Source: Cristatella mucedo (lineage: Eukaryota; Bryozoa; Phylactolaemata; Cristatellidae). Taken from it: DNA of 64,000 nucleotides. Made by a program: the position numbers and the translations under genes. The DNA is taken from NCBI GenBank assembly GCA_009760855.2, contig WPIO01000110.1, forward strand, positions 617,501 through 681,500. Reading direction: 5' to 3'. The notes under the pieces were generated by a model. That model searched no databases. It saw only the letters and a list, made by a program, of their open reading frames with translations, and was not told the DNA's origin. Positions 50,574 through 62,000 of the stretch are shown piece by piece; position 1 is the first letter of the stretch, and the number at the start of each line of letters is the position of its first letter.

Positions 50574-50634
<61 letters not shown>

Positions 50635-53600
50635 TGTATCTATAATATTCTATATATATTTCATTTATAAGCAATTTTAGAATGCTGACCAAAAAGGCCG
50701 ACCAGAAGAAATCTCCAGCTTCTCGAGCTCTGGCAATGCAGCCCGAAAGTTCGCTATAGATAGCTCTAATTTCTCAAATTCTACTACATGATTCTCTCCT
50801 AGGTTCCAAGCTACAAGAGGCTAGAAAATGTACACATCACTGCATCACATTACTGCATCACTGCATTCAGAGCTGAAACACACATCACTGCATTCAGAGC
50901 TAACAAATCTTAAGAAAGATTTGTTAAAGCGTCGATTGTCAGAGCCAAAGATCTACTTAAAAACGGTGGGCCTTGTACTTTCGACACCAAAAAAACTGTT
51001 ATAGCAGGCAGATTTGCTTTTTCCGAAGCAGTCCCACAAAAGATAGCCCTAGCCTGGTGACATTGGCCAATAGGACTCTCAAACAGGCGCTTCGAAGCAC
51101 GTGCAAAGGAACCGCAACATGAGTTGACCCAGCCAGCCGAGCAGGATGCCTTAAGCAGGCAACAGATACGGAAAAAAAATCGCCCAAGCAAGTGCCAGTT
51201 AAGACCGACTTACAGTGAAGACCTGTGGCATATACCCAAGTCCTCTACCGATGAGCAAAATTAAGCAAACTACAGACTATTACTGGCCGTATTTTATGTA
51301 TTATCGCCTCCTGACATAGAGCACTCTAACGTGTGTTCGTGTTCGTTGCAGAATTCTTCCAAAAACCGAAGTTCTTGCGAACATCGTATACGGAAGAAAT
51401 ACAGCTAAGACATGTTTAAAGTTATTCTGATTGTTATTTGACCGTAGCGCGTAAGAAATTACGTGCCTATGGACATCTAATAAACGCTTATCGCTTCGGG
51501 CTGCTGGGTCTCCCACGCCGGCGGCTGCCTTAGCTACGCCGTCGGCTCGTAACCTGCTTGTTAGTTATGATCGTCAGCAGCTGCTATCGCTTCGTCATCG
51601 TAGATCAAATGCATTCCTAGATATTAATGTTGTTGCTAAGATTCAGGAACTACGCATTAACAAAAGAAAAGCACCCGGTAGCCGCCACGGTGGCCGGAAC
51701 CGCCAGCTCAGACGCCACTCGTTGGGCGGGAACTGTGAGCAGAGTACCCACTCGTTTGGTATTCCTAGCATTGTCTCGAACCGCTCAGAACGCTCCCCCA
51801 CATGCGTCACTGTAAATCTCTCTAACTTAGTGGTCATCAGGCCTGTTGTAACTCCATCGGCCAGACTTAACGCTTGCCTTTGGAATCCTCGCTCAATGTG
51901 CAATACACCTCTAGTAATAAGCGACCACATTTCTGAAAATGGTATCGACCTGCTCGCCCTAACTGAAACTTTGCTGAAATCGATCAACTGCCCGACAATT
52001 AAAGACGCTACTCCATCTGGTTTCTCGTTCTTTCACACCCCTAGATCAATCAAAACCAGAGATGGAGTTGCTATTAACGAACGCTCGCAATTCAACTTCA
52101 AGCCATTTGCGGTATCCTTGAAGCAGTCTTTTGAATCGATTGTCTTGGTTTCACCCAAAAACAAGCTACCGATAGTGGCAGTAGTCTTTCGCCCACCAGG
52201 TACCAAATCCTCCTTTCTCAGATTTCTCTGATCTCATTTCGATTCTGTGTGCAAGAAATCGATCCTTCCTCGTTATGGGTGATTTCAACGTTTACTTTGA
52301 TTACTTATCTGACGCTTTCAGCACCAAATTTCGTGCATTGACTGACTCATTGTCTCTTGTGGCTCATGTGCATGGCCCTACCCACATCAAGGGTCACACA
52401 CTCGACCAGATTTTCTCATATAACTGCACTTTGTCATCACCAATTATTACCAAATCCTGCTTATCTGACCCTCATTCAATCTACAGTGTGTGCCCACATC
52501 ATCCTCTAAAATAACCTGTGAATCGCAAAACCTCAAGACCCTTGACATCAATGCTATCCGTGCGAGAATATCTGTTTCACCTCTGCTGCTCAGTCCTCCC
52601 TCCAATCTGTCATCATTGGTAGATAGCTACAACACGACACTAGCTGACACGCTCGACGAGTTTGCACCTCTGACAAAACGCACTGTGCGCCCTCGCCCCG
52701 ACGGCTTATGGTTTTGGTTTACCACAGATATTAAACTAGCCAGGTCTACTAAACAAAAGTTTGAAAAAGCATACAAAAGATTCGGACGAACTGTCCATCG
52801 ACAGGCATATGAAGACTACTGTAGGTCGTACCAATCGATCCTAGCAAATGCCAAGTCTAGCTTCTATAGAAACACTGTTGAATCACAGATGCACAATCCA
52901 AAAATGCTGATGTCGACAATAAACCATCTCCTCAACCGTTCCCAGATTAGCTCCTTACCTGATGATCCATGCGATGATCTAGCCGATCGCTTCTCTCGAT
53001 TCTTTGTGCAGAAGATTGACAAGATCAGGGAATCCATCCCTGCATTGACGACCTCCCAACTAGAATACTGTTCCTCGGTTCCTGGCTACACCTCAATGTC
53101 TGCATTTAAGCAGGTCACTAGTGATCTAGTCCTAAAGTTCGTATCTCAATCAAAGAAGACTACAAGTCCTCTGGACCCTATTCCCACTGTCCTGCTCCTA
53201 CGTTGCATTGATCTGCTGCTGCCATACATAACTAACATCATTAATATGTCATTAGCCTCAGGTCATGTCCCAGCACTTTTCAAAAAAGCTGTAGTCAGGC
53301 CACTTCTCAAGAAAGCCACACTACACCAAGAGAACTTAAGCAACTACCGCCCAGTCTCCCTTCTACCATTCCTATCAAAGATACTGGAACGGGTCGTGGC
53401 AGACCAGCTGAACTCGTATATCGAAACCTCACACCTTGCTAGTAAGTTCCAGTCTGGCTTTAGAGTTAATAACTCCACAGAGTCAGCATTGCTTAGGGTA
53501 TACAACGACCTACTTAGGAATGCAGACACGGGTTGAGTGTCTCTGCTTGTTTTGCTCGATCTTTCGGCAGCTTTTGATACCATCGATCATAAAGTTCTTC

Positions 53601-56600
53601 TATAGCGCCTCTCATCTCGCCTCGGCATCACTGGCACTGCTCTGCAGTGGTTCAGGTCCTATCTCAGTGGGAGACTCGAGAATATTGACGTGAATGGACA
53701 AAGATTATTTGAAGTACCTCTGAAATATGGAGTACCTCAGGGCTCCGTGCTAGGTCCGGTTCTTTTCACGTTTTATACTCTCCTTCTTGCTAATGTGATT
53801 GCTAAGCGCAATCTAGGCTTTCACTTCTATGCAAATGACACTCAGTTGTACCTTTGCTTTGATCCCTCCCAGCCTTCGACTGATGTGATTGCTAAGCGCA
53901 ATCTAGGCTTTCACTTCTATGCAGATGACACTCAGTTGTACCTTTGCTTTGATCCCTCCCAGCCTTCGAGCAACTCAAATTCTCTCAACTCACTAGCTGC
54001 ATGCATTGTCATGTGTCATGTACCTCTGTCAGTAACTCCACAAAGTCATAAAGACCATGTGGGTGTTACGCAGGAGAGTTTTGTATAGCGCACTCACAGC
54101 CTAAGCGGCTTTCGGTACGCATTCTGTAGCCAACAGACTTCGTCTCACGCAACAAAGAGAAAGTGGGAAGCATAGCAGAGTTAAGAGAGCAGTTGAGGTA
54201 GTGAGTAGCATAGAAGTAGCAGTTCAGGACCGCTGAAAAAGATGTGCCATAGTCGGCAGTTGGAGAGTAGAAGTCGTTGCGTAAGAATTGTGGAAGCGAG
54301 TTCCACAGTCTAGGACCTGCAGAGCTAAAGCTTCTGTCGCCAACTGTCTTTAAGCGGAGGAATGGGGCAGCTAATTTATTGTCCACACAGGACCTGAGGG
54401 CGCGAACAGGCTGAAACTGATGCAGCAGTTCAGCTAGGTATGAAGGAGCCAAGCCGTGGCGGGCCTTGTGAGTCAGCGTAAGAACTTTGCTCTGTATCCT
54501 TTGCTCAACCGGCAACCATTCTAGCTCTTTCAGCAAAGGAGACACGTGCTCAAACCGCTGGGACTTGAAGACCAGCCTTGCAGCCATATTCATAGTCCGC
54601 TGTAGTGGCATAATAGCTTTCTTTGGTAGCCCAGCCAAAAGGGAATCACAATAATCAAGCCGAGACATAACTAACGAGCTAGTTAAATTTTCTACAAGCC
54701 ACTGTGGGAGACAGCTTCTAATCTTGGATAGGGATCGGATGTGATGGCTAGATGTAGAGGCAGTCTTCTGAATGAAGCTTTTGAAATTGAGGCAGCTGTC
54801 GAACACGACACCTAGATTATAAGCACGTGGTGAAGGTCGCACAATAGCATCACCTATTAGAACAGCAAAGCCTTTTAATCCAGCCACATGCTTAGTGCAT
54901 TGATGACATCCGCACATGGATGGCAGCAAATTTTCTAAAACGAACTTACTAGTTATGGGCAAACCCAGTGCGATTCAGATTTTGGCATAGCTGACTCAAA
55001 ATTGGCTCTGCCAGCGAATCTCCTGTTGAATCAGCTCAAAATCTAGGTGTCATGTTCCAAAGTGACCTCTCGTTAGACGACCATATCAGCTCCACAGTCA
55101 AATCCGCCTATTTTCAGCTTCATAACATTGCTAAAATTCGGGCTTGTTTAGATAAGGATACCACGTCCAAGTTGGTCCATGCATTCGTGACATCCCGTCT
55201 CGACTTCAGCAACTCACTGCTTACTGGCCTACCAGCATGTGCGATCAGACGATTGCAGCTGGTGCAAAACTTTGCAGCTAGGCTTGTCTGTCGTGAGCGT
55301 CGCAGTTGCCACATCACTCCACTTCTTGCCGACCTGCACTGGCTACCAGTCAAGCAACAGATTGACTTCAAGGTTTTGTCGCTCACTTTTAGGTCCCTTC
55401 ATTTTATGGCTCCAGCCTATCTCTCAGATATACTACCCCATCAGGCAAAGCATCGTACCACCCGCTTTTCGGAATCCAACAGTCTAGAAATCCCTCATAC
55501 AAACCTTAAATCCTTTGGAAACCGTGCATTTAGTTCGTATGCTCCCAAAGCCTGGAACTCCCTCCCGACCTGCGTCAGAACATCTCCTGACCTGACTACA
55601 TTTAAAAGGAACTTAAAAACACTTATTTAGGACAGCATTTAGTGGGTTCCTGTGATTCGTCCTTCACGTGCTTATGCGTGCTGACACTGTGCATGCTGCC
55701 ATTAACCACATTTGCATGCCGACCCTGTGCATGTCATCCCTAACCATATTAATCATTGTTTTTGTTTTTCAAGCATGATTTTACTTATCATTCAATTGCA
55801 TTTCCCTTTGCAGCAAATGTAAAGCGCCTAGAAAGAGATTGAGTTCTCTGAGGGCGCTTTATCCATTGCATTATTATTATTATTATTATTCTAATTGCCA
55901 GCTATAGCTCTGATCTGGTGCAATCGGCTTCTGATCCCGCGTAACCCGAATATTCACTAAAAGGAGTTTGGTATCATCGCATAGAAAGAATAGTTTTCAG
56001 GCCTTTACACTCGAGTGATATAAAAAGTCGAGTCAAACTTGGTCGGATCAAACTACTGGCCAAGTTATGCCCTGTGCAATGTCCAGGAAGTACTCCAGCA
56101 TTTCATGCAGTTATAAAAAGACCCGTCCTTACCTTGGTGGCTTCGGCAGCACTCGAGCTGACCTTCTTGGTAAAGATGTCCATAACCTGCTTATCGAGGC
56201 CACTCATCAGGATGTTTATATGAATTAAGAGAAATAGCCGGATATGCACACTGACTGGTGGAGCACACGTTGGAAGGATTGACAAAACAGAAAGAGAAAA
56301 AAGGAAAAAAATTCCATTAACAATCGATTCATCTGCATAGCACGCGTAGAGCCTTAGTGGCCATCAGCACTGCTTGCAGTTGGTTGGCAATAGAGAATGG
56401 CCAGAACTCCAAACCCACGACCTAGATCAAACAGCATTTTAAAAGCATTCTACCACTGGGCCAAGATTGAAAGTGGATTAAACATTGTAACTTTTAGATT
56501 TAAACAGCCAACAATTGACTCGCTTGGCCGGAAGAGTGCAGAAAGCAAGTTAAATCAACCAGGTGTAAGAGCAGAAAAGGATATCTCCAGCGTCTGTTCT

Positions 56601-56781
56601 TCTCCACGTGGGTCTGCAGGCACCGTGTTGTTATTGCTGCAGCTCACATTATAGAGGTACCACTTATCATTTCCTTCATCGCCGAAGCAGAATGTCGATC
56701 CATCTGCAAATTTACGACAGCCATTAACGAACAAGCAAGACAAATTATCTGTCCATATATAGCTCGTGCAGTCTCACACTT

Positions 56782-56852
<71 letters not shown>

Positions 56853-57944
56853 TGCTAGTAAAACAAATGTGCGAATTGAAAGCTCTCTGCTCTCCAGGGG
56901 ATGAAGGGCAGAGAGCTTTCAATTCGCTAGAGTGCCACACAGAAGCAACCTCCACAGTTCATATCGAAGTCTTGCTTTTGATTTCTGAACTCAGTCGCAA
57001 TCTGTCCCACAGCGACTGCGACAGAAGGCCGGCCCCCTTTCTACATTTACAACAAGATGCTGGCCTAGCAACGACTGTTGAGCCCGAATGCCATGCGGCT
57101 CGACCGGGAGGAGTAGGGCGGGACTCAGCTGTTAGGCGTGTGCTGTGCTGCATTGCTTGTATTGTGGCAATGGCAAGCCGTAACATCCTTCACTAGAGCC
57201 CTAAAGAAACCGTTGCCTAGGTGACCGAGTGGCCCTTTATTTGAGAGGATGTTATTTACATTCACGACGAAGATTGCGAACACCGTGTCTGTCATTGGAT
57301 CATTGCCTGTTGCTAAGACTATTACATTTACCAATCAGTGATAGCACGGGCAGACGGGCCAGTCAGTTCGGAGCTCTATAAATTCGATTTCCTTCTGCTT
57401 ACTTGACTTGTTTTTTATAACAACGTCAAAAGGACTACGAGTTAGCACAGCTCCAGGCTCCGGCTTTGGTTTAACTGTCGACGTCACGTGACATTTCCCT
57501 TTCATTCCAACTAGCTATAATTATACCCACCCACCTTTGGGTTCGCAATGCTACATAAATCTGGCTCAACATCCGCCACTACATCTTTCTTTGCTTCTAT
57601 GATCGCTGACGACAGTTAAGACCTGAGCCTCAGCTCTGCCGTATGACACAAGGTAAGTGTACCGTGTGCAGCAGCAATAGCAACCCAGCCACGGCTACTT
57701 ACCCCCGAGGAAGCTGTTCAAGAATGCGACCTAGAAACCAACAACATCAAATAAGCGCTTGGCTATCGGCATGACAGACAGTTTTTAAAAAGTCTCGGAG
57801 AAAGAGAAAAGAGGAGAGAAGACTTGGGGGTAAGACCCTATATGCTGCAGCGGGGCTGCTTCACATAAGCTCATGGTAAGAAAATGAGTAGCGAATGGAG
57901 CATGCACAAACACAGCGAGTGCAGAAACGGCAGAAACAGAGAGT

Positions 57945-58022
<78 letters not shown>

Positions 58023-58923
58023 TCACGCACATAAACGTGCACACACGAGCTAGCTCTCGCACAGCAGATTTGTGGAGAGGCTGAAGCTGTTTTCGAGACG
58101 ACGCAACCACCAGCCGATCGGTGATCACTTGTTGCTTCCACGAACAAAGGCTATAAGAGAGGTGCATGCGAAGTAAGCAGCAGCACGTTGCGCCCTACCG
58201 GCTGCTGCGGGCTCACGCATCACGGGCAGGCCACCAGGCTGTGACCGACGCGCGGTGGCGGCAGCAGCAGCAACCATCAGCTCCAAGACAGATAGTACGT
58301 GACGGCTACACGGTGGCTACCCAGTGGCAGGCTATCGTTTGGCAGCGGCCACTCAAGTCGAAACGTTACTCAGCAAGCGTTGCGCACACAAGAGATATCG
58401 GCGTCGAGCTGTCGGTGCACACGCAGCCACTCTTGCCCAAGACCCACAATGACGCAGCCAGCACGGGGAGGCGACTCACTCGTCGGCATGCGGCTCGTGT
58501 CGATACGTCCTGCAGATTCCACGAACGGCCGTCAGACTCGTCAGTCGTGCGACCGTGTTATCTAGGCGAGCGTCCGTCCGTGGTAATCCAACGTTCTCAG
58601 CGCTCCACACTGGGAGTAAGTAACGAACCAGGGGAAAGTGAGCAAGTGAGTGAGTGAGCAAGTGAGTGAGTGAGTGAGTGAGTGAGCGAGCGAGTGAGTG
58701 AGCGAGTGAGTGAGTGAGCGAGCGTGAGTGAGTGAGCGAGTGAGTGTGAGTGAGTGAGTGAGTGAGCGAGTGAGTGTGAGTGAGTGAGCGGAGTGAGTGT
58801 GTCACAGACAGGAGAAGGAACGAGGCAGCAGCCAGTATCTGCTGCCCGCTGGTGGTGCCACTGCACGCACCAGGCCGAGGTCGGACCAATGAGTGAGCCA
58901 CTGGTATCGCACTGGTGATGTGC

Positions 58924-59000
<77 letters not shown>

Positions 59001-62000
59001 AATACTGAGATGCGAGCACGAGGAGTTGAGTGATGATGGAGAGAGTTTGATAAGAGAAAATAGTGCAGGAGTGGAGCAGAGAGAGGGTGAGAGCAGAGCA
59101 GTGCAGGGAGAGAAGAAGAGAAGCAGGTAAGGAAGAAGCAGGAAAAATAGAGGCAGGGGTGCTGATAAAGATGTAAGACGACGAGGGCAGGCCAGAGATT
59201 AGCTACAGAGATATTGTGAATCGGAAGGAGATGTACCGCACGACAGAGAAGGTGAGAGACGGGGGGGGGCGACCGATCGGTAGGTAAGAAGACATGATGA
59301 TGAGATCTGGCAGCAAAGCCCTAGAGCCTTGCCATCGGAGAGGTCTTCTCACGGTCGGATCAATGCAAAAGGGAAGCTGGATGTAGTGAAATTTTTCCTG
59401 CTTGACGAAGGTCAAAGAGAGAAAAAATAAAAAGAGGGGAAGGTGGCAACAGAAGCTTGATCGGTTGATCGGGCAGGTGACAAAATGAGACGACCGAGGT
59501 GACGGCAGCAGAGAATGAGCAGCGGCAGGCAGCAGCAGGAGCCTCGGAGGCCGCTGAAGCCAGCTGAAGCCAGCTGAAGCCAGTTGAGATGGCCTGATAG
59601 GTGAAGGTGAGAAGCCACGAGCGGCTGCAGTGAGCGTCGAGTGCATGGCTGGCGCTGCTAGAGAGTGTGGTCGAGTAATCCCCTGCTCTTCCCGACTAGT
59701 GACTCAGGATACGCTGTCATGTCACCGGGATGGTCACCCTGCTCTTATCGACGAGTGACACACAGGACATGTCACCGGGTTCACCCTGCTCTTATCGATA
59801 GATGACATGGGCGTCCTTGCCACCGGGGCGCCGTACGGCATTCTTACTTTTAACGGGATGATGGGAGCGAATGACGCTCCCAGTGCTCACGCGGCACGGC
59901 CACCGGCACGGCGGTGAGCACAGCCTTCTGTTTCCTTTTTTCCTTTTTGAAAGGCATCGTGCGACTTAACCAAATCGTTAGCAGACAAAGCACAGCGAAA
60001 CAAAAGACACGGACAGGCAGAGACGCAGCACTGAAGACGGAGCCAAGGGGCGGACATGGAGCAGCGCAGTCTGCAGCAGCACGTGTCCGGCCTGCCAGAA
60101 ATGATATAATGTTACAGGAGTAACAGCAGTGAGCAGCACAGCAGCAGCCGAAGGCCAAAGTGTACAAATCAATTTTAGCACATAGGCAGCACTTGGGCAC
60201 AGCCCAGGCTGTGCACAGCACAGGCTGCACAGCAGGCAGCAGCAGCAGAGACTGGATGGACGAGGGAGGGAAGGGAACATACAGTGGATGGCTTGCCTGC
60301 GCATCTGCCAAGACGAACGAGGACTGAGTGCAAATGGGCACCAAGCAAGTAAAACAAATGTCGCATGTCCCTGAGCCGATAGCACGAGCAACTGGAAACA
60401 GCAGCAGCAGCACTGGCAACTGTCGCCGGGGCTCTGTTTAGGCAGCTCGATCTGTGTGCATGGCACACAGCTTTGCAGCTACGAGCAACCATGAGAATAC
60501 CATGCCGGCAACCTCCCCGTGAGAAAGCTGAGCTGCAGAAAAGATAACGGCAACGGTGGAAGTAATCCGACCACAGAACGCTATTTAACCGATCCATATT
60601 TGACAGGCTACTGAAACCGACTGAGAGTGACGTCACCACTCTTTCCAACTTTCCGAGGCTCTCGGTGACCGACAGCAGTGGCAACACAGCGGTTCCAGCA
60701 CTGTGAGTAAAGCACTGCCACAGACGAGGCCCTACACGTGAGGCCAGCAGTATCTTACCTATGACGAGTCTCCCCCCACCCAACAGGCTCGGCGTCAAAC
60801 CCCCCCCCGAGAGTGTTAGTGTCGACTTCGGTGAGCAGAGAGCAAAGAGCAGGCATCTCATCACAGCACATCGTGTCATCGCAGCACAGCATAAGTCACC
60901 AGCAAGCCGAGGCGAGGCGAGTGAGTGCGCGCCCTAGTTGCTCTCTATTTATGCCCTATTACCAACTAGTATTAGTTGTCGCATCCAAAAGCTGAGATTA
61001 TGGACAGTCATGGAGACAGTAGCGCACACGTAAGAAAGCGCAACAGACAGAGAGCCATCGATGGAGCAATACGGCGAGAAAGAGAGAGACAGACAGACAG
61101 CACGAGTCAGGCAAGCCAAACGCGAGGCGAGTTGAGTGCGACCTACTTGCTCTCTACTTGTGCACTATTAAAAACTAGTATCAGCTTGTCACGTCCACAG
61201 GCCGATGCGTTCGGCAAGGTCATGTTCGCATTTGTATGATGATGCCATCAAAGACGAATTTGCAAACTCATTTGGGAAAATTGCTTTCCACATCTGCATG
61301 CACTGGCTTCAAAAAAGGTCAGGGCTTATTCAACAGCATCATTTATCAATATATACCAACAGAGCCTTAACGGCTATCCCCCACTTATTTCAGCGGGCGA
61401 TAAAGGATAGTCTACTGCAGGACTGTAACCCACGACCTGGATCGTAGAGAGCAAGCAACAAAGATGACACGTGCATCACAAGGTCAAAAACCACTCAACC
61501 GTTTCATCTTATTTAAGTCAAACCTTCACACTGAACTTAACTTTGGAGCCGAGTTAAAGTCAGTAAATGTAAAGCGCCTAGAAAGAGATTGAGTTATCTG
61601 AGGGCGCTTTATCAAGCGCACTATTATTATCATTATTATTATTAAGTCTCGTTGCATCGATTGGCCATTCATTTTGTATTAAAGAATGAGAAACAACGTT
61701 TTGCAAAGCTTGTTAACTCTATTCATACTTTGTGTAATACAAGAACCAATATCCCTTGACTATTTGGGCAAGATTAAAATCAGTAAATCATATGTACTGA
61801 TTAATCCACATCTACTACTTACGACTAGGGAAGCACATCCACAGAAAAGGGAAAAACAAACCAAGGTCGCACTGCAGGGCTGCCAATCTTGCCACAATGC
61901 AATGATGCATGGAGGAAAGGTACCACAACAGTGCATGCCAGCACGACCGAACGTTAATACCAGCACAGATAAGCCAAGAAGAAGCATATAAAACGTCAAT

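Larger units (their letters stand above)
51411..55890 (+). mobile_element. LINE-a (L2 clade), near full-length but broken, antisense in AMD1 intron
   Basis: Longest copy of the dominant LINE. A 5' part (about 51.5-51.9 kb) is followed by an endonuclease domain: LNACLWNPRSMCN, IDLLALTETLL, then after a frameshift near 52230 MGDFNVYFDYLSD and PTHIKGHTLDQIFS. A second frameshift near 52490 leads to the linker and the RT N-terminal part (52490-53536). Stops TGA (53534) and TAG (about 53604) follow, then GVPQGSVLGPVLF and YADD. LINE-b is inserted at 54009-54895; the C-terminal domain resumes at about 55052 and ends at 55628, followed by the 3' UTR and ATT tail. Not capable of making its own protein as it stands. 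Confidence 0.93.

Noticed and set aside
56540-56584. Reading AMD1 exon E onward (ISFSALTPG) to a GT near 56545
   Set aside because: It could be aligned loosely with human ILMSELDPA, but no matching acceptor keeps the frame, whereas the AT-AC sites give the exact conserved sequence.
59345-59402. Minus-strand EKFHYIQLPF frame with AG and GTGAGA sites, another candidate AMD1 exon
   Set aside because: Its donor leaves phase 0 whereas exon E needs phase 1, and its sequence similarity is weaker than that of the 28-nt exon.
61256-61300. Minus-strand KAIFPNE-like frame after 'catgcag', a candidate for the missing AMD1 exon
   Set aside because: It resembles human AIFPN, but it is two residues short, lacks a GT donor in the required phase, and the 57703-57730 exon fits exactly.
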